The translations under genes and the position numbers were made by a program. The notes under the pieces are model-generated. The model searched no databases. It was not told where the DNA came from and saw nothing but the letters and a program-made list of their open reading frames with translations. This document shows positions 57,860 through 64,000 of a stretch of 64,000 nt of DNA, piece by piece; positions within the stretch are counted from its first letter, which is position 1, and each line of letters begins with the position of its first letter. Where the stretch lies: NCBI RefSeq assembly GCF_014174495.1, contig NZ_JACJHR010000026.1, positions 1 through 64,000 of the forward strand. Direction: 5' to 3'. Source of the stretch: Amycolatopsis echigonensis (GTDB lineage Bacteria > Actinomycetota > Actinomycetes > Mycobacteriales > Pseudonocardiaceae).

Positions 57860-58859
57860 CGCCACCACCTCCGGGCAGCACCTGGATCTTGAGGCCGGAC
57901 CCGCTGCGCATCTTCGCCAGCGCCTCGGGGTACTGCTCGAGCGGAAGCGTGTCGGTGATCAGCGCTTCGGTGTCGATGTAGCCGTTCGCGACCAGGTCGA
58001 GCGCGTTGCCGTAGCTGTTCAGCACGGCCATCGAACCGACGATGGTGATTTCGTCGTTGTAGATGCGGAAGGGCGAAAGCGCGACACGTGCTTCGGCCGG
58101 GGCGACCCCGAACACGAGCAACCGGCCACCGCGGTGAAGCGCGTTGAACGCGGCCTCGATGGCGGGTGCCGCGCCAGTGCAGTCCACCGCGGCGTCGAAG
58201 CGCTCCTCGTCCAATTCGGACACATCGGAGGCCACCGCGGTCGCGCCGAGGTCGGTCGCGCGAGGCAGCCGTGCGGCGTTGCGGTCGACCATCGTCACGT
58301 GCGCGCCCGCACGGAGCAGCAGCTGCTGCATGATCAGGCCCATCGTGCCCGCGCCGACCACGAGGAAACGTTCGCCCGCCTCCACGCCGATCCGGCGCAC
58401 GCCGTGCACCGCACAGGAAACGGGTTCGACCAGCGCGCCCTGTTCCCAGGTCATCGAGTCGGGCATCCGGTAGCAGGTGTCGGCGGGCACCGCGACGTAC
58501 TCGGCGAACGCGCCGTTGACCGTGTCGCCGGTGGCGTTCCAGTTCGCGCAGAGGTTGCCGTGCCCGGAACGGCACGGGGTGCAGTATCCGCAGTAGATCG
58601 ACGGGTCGACCGCGACCCGGTCGCCGAGCTTCCACTCGGCGGGCACGTCCGCGCCGAGTTCGACGATCTCCCCGGAGAACTCGTGCCCGGGAACGATGGG
58701 ATACGGGGTCGGCGGGAAGTGGCCGTCGGCGATGTGCAGGTCCGTGCCGCAGATCCCGCAGGCACCCACCTTCACGACGACCTGGCGCTCCCCGGGCTTC
58801 GGATCGGGAACCTCGCCGACCCGGATCTCCCCGGGCCGGTCCACGATCGCGGCGCGCAT
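57852..58859 (-). CDS. Zinc-dependent polyol/alcohol dehydrogenase (MDR family)
   Basis: 335 aa. Catalytic zinc ligands in CGICGTDLHIADG and GHEFSGEIVELG; structural zinc Cys cluster CGYCTPCRSGHGNLC; NAD motif VVGAGTMGLIMQQLL with Asp in VTMVDRNAARLP (favours NAD+). Likely oxidises a sugar alcohol imported by the downstream ABC transporter to a ketose. First gene of the operon; its promoter region carries the SorC operator sites. Confidence 0.9.
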   Translation of the reverse strand: MRAAIVDRPGEIRVGEVPDPKPGERQVVVKVGACGICGTDLHIADGHFPPTPYPIVPGHEFSGEIVELGADVPAEWKLGDRVAVDPSIYCGYCTPCRSGHGNLCANWNATGDTVNGAFAEYVAVPADTCYRMPDSMTWEQGALVEPVSCAVHGVRRIGVEAGERFLVVGAGTMGLIMQQLLLRAGAHVTMVDRNAARLPRATDLGATAVASDVSELDEERFDAAVDCTGAAPAIEAAFNALHRGGRLLVFGVAPAEARVALSPFRIYNDEITIVGSMAVLNSYGNALDLVANGYIDTEALITDTLPLEQYPEALAKMRSGSGLKIQVLPGGGGGA

Positions 58860-58879
58860 GCGTCATCACCTTCCAAGGT

Positions 58880-58996
58880 GCTCATTTGAGCGATTTTGAC
58901 TTATGCCGTAGTAACATGCGTAGGCATTAGAGGCCGCAACCTGGGGATCCGTCAACCAGCAAAGCTCATTTTTGCGCTATCCTGCTCATGTGAGCA
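58880..58996. promoter_or_regulatory. SorC-type operators (GCTCATNTGAGC)
   Basis: GCTCATTTGAGC (58880-58891) next to the dehydrogenase start and GCTCATGTGAGC (58984-58995, extended to TGCTCA..TGAGCA) over the regulator's -10/start; a half-site GCTCATTTTTGCGC lies at 58964-58977. The two full sites differ at a single position. They cover both promoters of the divergent pair. Confidence 0.75.
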
Positions 58997-59973
58997 GGAA
59001 AAAGGGGTCACCGCCGCTGACCGAGACGCTGTTGCTGGCGACCATGGCCAGGCGGTTCTACGTGCAGGGCGCCTCGAAGCTGGAGATCGCCGAGGAGTTC
59101 GGCGTGAGCCGCTTCAAGGTCGCGCGGATGCTGGACACGGCGCTCGAAAGCGGGCTGGTGCGGATCGAGTTCGACCTGCCCGCGCCGATCGACGTCGAAC
59201 TGTCCGACGACATCCGCCGCGCCTACCGGCTGGACCGCGTGCTCGTGCTCGAACGAGCAGCCGAGAAGGAACCGAGGGAGATCGTCCGCACGAAGGTCGG
59301 CGCGCTGGCCGCCCGGCTGCTGGAGGAGATCGCCACCCCGGACGACGTCATCGGGCTGTCCTGGGCGCGGTCGGTCAACGCGATGACCGAGGCGATCCGG
59401 ACCCTGCCGCGCTGCCCGATCGTGCAGTTGTGCGGAGTGCAGGCGGGGATGGACATGCGCGGCCGTTCGGTGGAGACGGTCAGCCGCGTGACGTCGGTGT
59501 CCGGCGGCGATTCGTACCCGATTTTCGGCCCGCTCGTCCTGCCCGACCGGCGGACCACCGAGATCCTGCGGCACCAGCCGGGCATCGCGGAAACGTTCGC
59601 GCAGTTCGGGAAACTCACCAAGGCCGTGGTGAGCATCGGTTCGTGGGAGGCCGGGGAGTCCACTGTGTACGACGCCCTGGACGAGGCCGAACGCGCCGCC
59701 ATCGCCGCCCGGGGCGCGACCGCCGAGGTCGCCGCGCGGCTGTTCGACGCGGACGGCAACTCGCTCGGCACCGGACTGGCGCACCACGTGCTCGCGATCA
59801 GCCACGAGGAGCTGATGGCGGTCCCCGAGGTGATCGCGATCGGTTACAGCCGGCCGAAAGCCGAGGCCGTGGACGCCGTGCTGCGGTCCGGGCTGGTGTC
59901 GACACTGGTCACCGACGCCGCGGCGGCCGTACCGCTGCTCGAACTAGCGCGAGCGAGGCCGTTGCCCTCGTGA
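58990..59973 (+). CDS. SorC/DeoR-like sugar-binding transcriptional regulator
   Basis: 327 aa. N-terminal HTH (QGASKLEIAEEFGVSRFKVA, then RMLDTALESGLV, residues 25-58) and a large C-terminal phosphosugar-binding domain (IGLSWARSVNAMTEAIR; GTGLAHHVLAISHEELMAVP). It would derepress the divergent polyol operon when its effector accumulates. GTG 58990 has TATCCT 6 bases upstream (leaderless), and operator 2 covers that start. Confidence 0.9.
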   Translation: MSRKKGSPPLTETLLLATMARRFYVQGASKLEIAEEFGVSRFKVARMLDTALESGLVRIEFDLPAPIDVELSDDIRRAYRLDRVLVLERAAEKEPREIVRTKVGALAARLLEEIATPDDVIGLSWARSVNAMTEAIRTLPRCPIVQLCGVQAGMDMRGRSVETVSRVTSVSGGDSYPIFGPLVLPDRRTTEILRHQPGIAETFAQFGKLTKAVVSIGSWEAGESTVYDALDEAERAAIAARGATAEVAARLFDADGNSLGTGLAHHVLAISHEELMAVPEVIAIGYSRPKAEAVDAVLRSGLVSTLVTDAAAAVPLLELARARPLPS

Positions 59974-60281
59974 GCTAGCTGCGCTTCGAGCACCTGATCG
60001 CCGTATTCCGCCGCCCAGCGCCCGAATCCCTCGATCGGCCCGAGGAAACTCACCCCGAGTTCGGTGAGCTGATATGCCCCCGAAGCGCGCTCGACGAGCC
60101 CGTCGCGTTCCAGCTTGCGCACCGCCTCGGTGAGCACCTTCGCGCTGATCCCGCCGATGCGCGTGCGCAGCTCGCCGTGCCGCAGCGGGCCGTTCTTCAA
60201 CGCCCACAGCACGACCGGATGCCACGTGTTGCCCACCAGGTCGAATGCGAGCCGGGTGCGGCAGTCGGCGATGAACTCCAT
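59844..60281 (-). CDS. HxlR family transcriptional regulator
   Basis: 145 aa. Winged-helix HxlR core at residues 1-100 (FDLVGNTWHPVVLWALKNGP; GELRTRIGGISAKVLTEAVR; KLERDGLVERASGAYQLTEL; GVSFLGPI). The last 43 residues (from about GLARASSSS) are antisense to the 3' end of the SorC gene and low-complexity (Ser/Thr/Ala), so a frame error near 59970 or a genuine 130-base overlap are both possible. ATG 60281 is divergent from the NADP-binding protein gene it probably controls. Confidence 0.83.
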   Translation of the reverse strand: MEFIADCRTRLAFDLVGNTWHPVVLWALKNGPLRHGELRTRIGGISAKVLTEAVRKLERDGLVERASGAYQLTELGVSFLGPIEGFGRWAAEYGDQVLEAQLAHEGNGLARASSSSGTAAAASVTSVDTSPDRSTASTASAFGRL

Positions 60282-60354
60282 AGTTACCTTTCGGTTCCTG
60301 CCGTGGTCCATAACGTCGCTTCCGTACAACCACGCGACGACAGGAGACCTTCCC

Positions 60355-60936
60355 ATGCGCATCGCCCTCTTCGGCACCGGCGGCATGGCGTCCGCCCTCG
60401 GCGGCCAATGGACCCGGCACGACCTGACCGTGTCCGGCCGCTCCCCTTCGCACGCCGCCGCCCTGGCAGCGGAACTCGGTGCGGAGGTTCTGTCTTGGGC
60501 CGACGCCGCCGCCCGAGCGGACGCCATTCTGCTGGCCGTCCCCACCACCGCCCTCGAAGCCCTGCTCACTCCCCTCGACCTGTCCGGCAAAGTCCTGATC
60601 GACTGCACCAACACGCCCGGCGCGACCGGCGAACCGATGGCCGCTCGCATCGCCGGATACGCCCCGGGTGCATCGGTGGTGAAGGCGTTCAACCTCGCGC
60701 ACGTGGACGTCTGGCGGATGACCCCGCCGCTGTTCGAAGGCCGCCCGCTCGGCGTCCCGCTCTGTGGTGCCCCGGAGGCTGTCGCCGTGGCCACTGAGTT
60801 GGTCCGAGACGTCGGCTGCACTCCCCTGCCCGCTGGCGGACTGGACCGAGCCGCCCTGCTGGAAGCCGCGGCCGGGCTGGCGATCGGCCTGTGGTTCGAC
60901 GGCCTGGACGCGCGATCCATGCTCATGAGCGCCTGA
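60355..60936 (+). CDS. NADP-binding oxidoreductase, F420-dependent reductase-like
   Basis: 193 aa. Rossmann motif IALFGTGGMASALGGQW, then HDLTVSGRSPSHAAALAAEL (phosphate-binding SGRS suits NADP), DAILLAVPTTAL, LIDCTNTPGA, and VVKAFNLAHVDVW, as in F420H2:NADP oxidoreductase-like proteins. GGAGA precedes ATG 60355. Divergent from HxlR. Cofactor F420 use is likely in actinobacteria but not proved by sequence. Confidence 0.84.
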   Translation: MRIALFGTGGMASALGGQWTRHDLTVSGRSPSHAAALAAELGAEVLSWADAAARADAILLAVPTTALEALLTPLDLSGKVLIDCTNTPGATGEPMAARIAGYAPGASVVKAFNLAHVDVWRMTPPLFEGRPLGVPLCGAPEAVAVATELVRDVGCTPLPAGGLDRAALLEAAAGLAIGLWFDGLDARSMLMSA

Positions 60937-61019
60937 ATCGCCTGTCACGACCGACTGCGCACGCATTTCTGTCCACAGTGGATTCGCGGTCACTCGTGCG
61001 GCCGCTCCCGCGTTACCGC

Positions 61020-61053
61020 CGACCCTGAGCGACCAGAGCTGACCTCAGGGTCG
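61020..61053 (+). terminator. Hairpin after the F420-reductase-like gene
   Basis: CGACCCTGAG (61020-61029) pairs perfectly with CTCAGGGTCG (61044-61053), loop of 14 bases. Possible terminator; no U tract. Confidence 0.45.
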
Positions 61054-61108
61054 AATTGGGTGGTTTCACCGGATGCCCGAGTCGCCGATCGGCCGCGAAA
61101 CTGGCCCG

Positions 61109-61735
61109 GTGACTCGGGTTTCCCCGCGATGGCGGCAAACAGTGGTATGGCTCCACGTAATCTCGTCAGTAGCATGGATGAGCCAGGCGCTCTCCCTGTG
61201 CGTGCTGACGCTGGTCGCGCTCGACGGACACCACGCGGGCCCGGCGATGCTCATGGCCAAACGGCTCGACGCCGTGCTGCTCGCGCCCATGGCGAACACC
61301 GCCGCGTTCACCGGTCTGCTTCTCGCCGGAGCCACCGCCTGGGGTTTCTTCCGGCATTGGTGGGTTCTGGTCAAATTCGGCCTGACGCTCATCCAGCTGT
61401 ACGCCGGGATTTTCCTGCTCTCTCCTGCTCTCACCCAGGCCGCCGCGACCGCCGTACCGGTGTGGCAGCTAGCCGCGGGCAGTGCGCTGATGGCGAGCGG
61501 ATTGGCGTTCCAGGTCTGGATTTCGGTCGCCAAGCCGTGGTCGCGCACGCCGTGGTCCACCGCCGCCAAACCGCGGCCCGCGCCCACCTGGGTGTTCACC
61601 GCCGGGCTGGCCGCGCCGATCGCGGACACCGCCGCCGGGATCGCGCTCGGCTACCCGATGCCCGCGTTCTCGCTGATCATGCTCGCCGTGCTGCTCGTCC
61701 GGCGACCGGAAACCCGGCTGCTCAGAGCTGGTTGA
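61109..61735 (+). CDS. DUF2269-like membrane protein
   Basis: 208 aa with four to five hydrophobic segments (VVWLHVISSVAWMSQALSL; VLLAPMANTAAFTGLLLAGA; LVKFGLTLIQLYAGIFLL; LAAGSALMASGLAFQVWI). The His in the first helix (WLHVISSVAWM) is characteristic of DUF2269-type proteins. GTG 61109 has a weak -10 (GAAACT) 6 bases upstream; ATG 61073 is an alternative. Overlaps the helicase stop by 14 bases. Function unknown. Confidence 0.68.
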   Translation: MTRVSPRWRQTVVWLHVISSVAWMSQALSLCVLTLVALDGHHAGPAMLMAKRLDAVLLAPMANTAAFTGLLLAGATAWGFFRHWWVLVKFGLTLIQLYAGIFLLSPALTQAAATAVPVWQLAAGSALMASGLAFQVWISVAKPWSRTPWSTAAKPRPAPTWVFTAGLAAPIADTAAGIALGYPMPAFSLIMLAVLLVRRPETRLLRAG

Positions 61736-64000
61736 CGTCCACGATCCGGACCACCGCGCTGCCCGCCTCGTCCGAGGCGCGCAAATCGACCTCCGCGCTG
61801 ATCCCCCAGTCGTGGTCGCCAGCCGGATCGTCGAAGATCTGCCGCACCCGCCAGAGATCCGGCTCCTGCTCGATCAGCAGCAAAGCCGGACCGCGCGCGT
61901 CCGGGCCGATCCCGAGCGAATCGTGCTCGTCGAAGTAGTCCTCGATCGCGTCTTCCCACGCGTCCGCGTCCCAACCGGAGGCGGCGTCCAGCGCGCCCAG
62001 CTCGTCGTACGCCCGGCGCGAAGCCAGCTCCACCCGGCGGAACAACTCGTTGCGCACCAGCACGCGGAAGGCCCGCTCGTTGCGCGTGACCGCGGGCGGC
62101 TCGGGCGGCGGCCGGTGCGAGACCGGGCCTTCCTCGTCCGGATGCCGCAGCGCTTCCCATTCGTCCAGCAGGCTCGAGTCGACTTGGCGCACCAGTTCGC
62201 CGAGCCATTCGATGAGGTCCTGCAGCGATTCGGTTTTCGCCTCGTCCGGCACGGTGTGCCGCAACGCGTCGTAAGTGTCGGCGAGGTAGCGCAGCACCAA
62301 ACCCTCAGAACGCGCGAGCTGATAGAAGCCCACGTATTCCACGAAGTTCATCGCGCGCTCGTACATATCGCGCACCACCGACTTCGGCGACAGCTCGTAA
62401 TCCGCCACCCACGGGTGTCCGGCGCGATAGGACTGATAAGCCGCGTTAAGCAGCTCCTCCAACGGTTTCGGGTACGTGACGGATTCGAGAAGCTCCATCC
62501 GCTCGTCGTACTCGATGCCCTCGGCCTTCATCGCCTGCACGGCTTCACCGCGCGCCTTGAACTGCTGCTGCGACAACACCGGCCGCGGGTTGTCCACCGT
62601 GGATTCCACAATGGACACCACGTCCAGCGCGTACGACGGCGATTCCATGTCCAGCAGTTCGATCGCGGCCAGCGCGAACGGCGAAAGCGGCTGGTTCAAC
62701 GCGAAATCGAACTGCAGGTCGACGGTCAGGCGGACGATGCGTCCCTCGGCGTCCGGTTCGGGCAGCCTTTCCACGACGCCGGCAGCGAGCAGCGAACGAT
62801 AGATCTCGATCGCCCGCAGGATCAGCTTCCGCTGCGTCGGACGGTCCGAATGGTTGTCCTCGAGCAGATGCCGCATCGCGTCGAACGCGTTGCCCGGCCG
62901 CGAAATCACGTTCAGCAGCATCGAGTGGCTGACCTGGAAGCTGGACGTGAGCGGTTCCGGCTCGGCCGCGATCAGCCGGTCGAACGTGCTCTCGGTCCAG
63001 TTGACGAAGCCCTCCGGCGCTTTCTTCCGGACGATCTTCTTTTTCTTCTTCGGGTCGTCGCCCGCCTTCTCCAGCGCCTTCGCGTTCTCCACCACGTGGT
63101 CCGGGGCCTGCACGACCACGTAACCGTCGGTGTCGTACCCGGCCCGGCCGGCGCGTCCGGCGATCTGGTGGAACTCGCGCGCCTTCAGATGCCGCTGCCG
63201 CACGCCGTCGTATTTCGTCAGCGCCGAGAACACCACCGTGCGGATCGGCACGTTGATGCCGACGCCGAGGGTGTCCGTCCCGCAGATCACCTTCAGCAGG
63301 CCGGACTGCGCGAGCGTTTCGACCAGCCGGCGGTACTTCGGCAGCATGCCCGCGTGGTGCACGCCGATGCCGTGCCGCACGAGCCGCGAAAGCGTCTTGC
63401 CGAACCCGGCGGAGAACCGGAAGTCGCCGAGCAGGTCGGCGATCGCCTCCTTCTCCGCCTTGGTCGTGACGTTGATGCTCATCAGCGTCTGCGCCCGCTC
63501 GATGGCCGCGGCCTGCGAGAAATGCACGACATACACCGGTGCCTGGCCGCCGTTGAGCAGCTCGGACATCGTCTCGTGCAGCGGCGTGAGCGCGTACCGG
63601 AAGGTGAGCGGCACCGGCCGCTGCGCCGACGTGACCACCGCGGTCGGCCGCCCGGTCCGCCGGGTCAGGTCCTTTTCGAAGAACGAAACGTCGCCGAGCG
63701 TGGCCGACATGAGCACGAACTGCGCGTTCGGCAGCTCGATCAGCGGGACCTGCCACGCCCAGCCGCGGTCCGGTTCCGAATAGAAGTGGAACTCGTCCGC
63801 GACGACCTGGCCGACCGGGGCGTCGGCACCGTCGCGCAACGCGATGTTCGCCAAGATTTCCGCGGTGCAGCAGATGATCGGAGCATCGGCGTTGACGCTC
63901 GAATCGCCGGTCATCATGCCGACCTGGTCGGCCCCGAAGATGTCGATGAGCTGGAAGAACTTCTCCGAGACGAGGGCCTTGATCGGCGCGGTGTAAAAAC
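61722..64000 (-). CDS. DEAD/DEAH-type RNA helicase with DUF3516 domain, 5' end outside the window
   Basis: At least 759 aa are visible; the gene continues past 64000. At the window edge the frame reads FYTAPIKALVSEKFFQLIDI (motif Ia). Motif II is VADEFHFYSEPDRGW (DEFH variant), motif III LMSATLGD, motif V region TDTLGVGINVPIRTVVF, motif VI HQIAGRAGRAGYD. A Lys-rich insert (DDPKKKKKIVRKKAPEG) and a long C-terminal DUF3516-type domain follow. Superfamily 2 Ski2-like helicases of this kind unwind RNA; the bacterial role is unclear. Confidence 0.92.
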   Translation of the reverse strand, partial: FYTAPIKALVSEKFFQLIDIFGADQVGMMTGDSSVNADAPIICCTAEILANIALRDGADAPVGQVVADEFHFYSEPDRGWAWQVPLIELPNAQFVLMSATLGDVSFFEKDLTRRTGRPTAVVTSAQRPVPLTFRYALTPLHETMSELLNGGQAPVYVVHFSQAAAIERAQTLMSINVTTKAEKEAIADLLGDFRFSAGFGKTLSRLVRHGIGVHHAGMLPKYRRLVETLAQSGLLKVICGTDTLGVGINVPIRTVVFSALTKYDGVRQRHLKAREFHQIAGRAGRAGYDTDGYVVVQAPDHVVENAKALEKAGDDPKKKKKIVRKKAPEGFVNWTESTFDRLIAAEPEPLTSSFQVSHSMLLNVISRPGNAFDAMRHLLEDNHSDRPTQRKLILRAIEIYRSLLAAGVVERLPEPDAEGRIVRLTVDLQFDFALNQPLSPFALAAIELLDMESPSYALDVVSIVESTVDNPRPVLSQQQFKARGEAVQAMKAEGIEYDERMELLESVTYPKPLEELLNAAYQSYRAGHPWVADYELSPKSVVRDMYERAMNFVEYVGFYQLARSEGLVLRYLADTYDALRHTVPDEAKTESLQDLIEWLGELVRQVDSSLLDEWEALRHPDEEGPVSHRPPPEPPAVTRNERAFRVLVRNELFRRVELASRRAYDELGALDAASGWDADAWEDAIEDYFDEHDSLGIGPDARGPALLLIEQEPDLWRVRQIFDDPAGDHDWGISAEVDLRASDEAGSAVVRIVDVNQL

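Overview
The window is high-GC (roughly 70%) actinobacterial chromosome, most likely from Amycolatopsis or a close Pseudonocardiaceae relative. The evidence is GTG-rich starts, strong third-position GC, many leaderless-type promoters, DUF1707 and WhiJ-like regulators, a CYP105-type P450 pair, and gene order. The order maf - accA3 - glpD - lpdA - M20 amidohydrolase - deoD - pmmB - upp matches, with insertions, the order remembered for the Mycobacterium tuberculosis region Rv3282-Rv3309c. I see no phage, integrase, transposase, CRISPR array, tRNA or rRNA. Most of the window is ordinary core and near-core chromosome.

Layout. 1-12.9 kb: C-rich non-coding sequence, maf, a dicarboxylate/amino-acid symporter, the biotin-carrying acyl-CoA carboxylase subunit, two DUF1707 membrane proteins with an orphan sensor kinase, a GNAT acetyltransferase, and the glycerol genes (glpD facing away from glpF-glpK). 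12.9-20.9 kb: non-coding sequence, a VOC protein, a class F sortase with two secreted proteins, the LpdA-type flavoprotein, a gamma-glutamylcyclotransferase-like protein, a 0.6-kb gap rich in DnaA-box-like motifs, an M20 amidohydrolase and a small anchored protein. 21-28 kb: the methylmalonyl-CoA mutase operon (mutA-mutB-meaB), divergent from a transmembrane Ser/Thr kinase.

28-42 kb: a MerR regulator divergent from two membrane proteins (the second ABA4-like) that run into deoD; a glycosyltransferase; pmmB; a flavodoxin-like protein; an unusual histidyl-tRNA synthetase; small membrane and secreted proteins; a histidine-kinase remnant; a MerR/aldo-keto reductase operon; TetR; upp; a tyrosine-phosphatase-like protein; and a third DUF1707 protein. 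42-48 kb: deoC with a full and a half-length aldehyde dehydrogenase, then a WhiJ-like regulator with its small partner, and a secreted protein. deoD, pmmB, upp and deoC together form a dispersed nucleoside-salvage theme: phosphorolysis, pentose-phosphate isomerisation, and cleavage of deoxyribose-5-phosphate to acetaldehyde, which the adjacent dehydrogenases could oxidise.

48-64 kb: a TetR regulator divergent from two tandem CYP105-like P450s and a [3Fe-4S] ferredoxin; a methyltransferase and a TetR gene whose start codons abut; a DUF3995 membrane protein; a five-gene polyol-type ABC transporter/dehydrogenase operon under a divergent SorC-type regulator; an HxlR/NADP-binding pair; a membrane protein; and the 3' part of a DEAD/DEAH RNA helicase that runs off the window.

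A cross-cutting signal is that about 21 genes have a -10-like hexamer (A at position 2, T at position 6) exactly 6 or 7 bases before the start codon, as expected for leaderless mRNAs; I used this to decide several starts. I did not find a clear-cut new defence or biosynthetic system. The most unusual items are the zero-gap methyltransferase/TetR promoter, the sortase locus, the DnaA-box-rich gap, the half-length aldehyde dehydrogenase and the plastid-type histidyl-tRNA synthetase.
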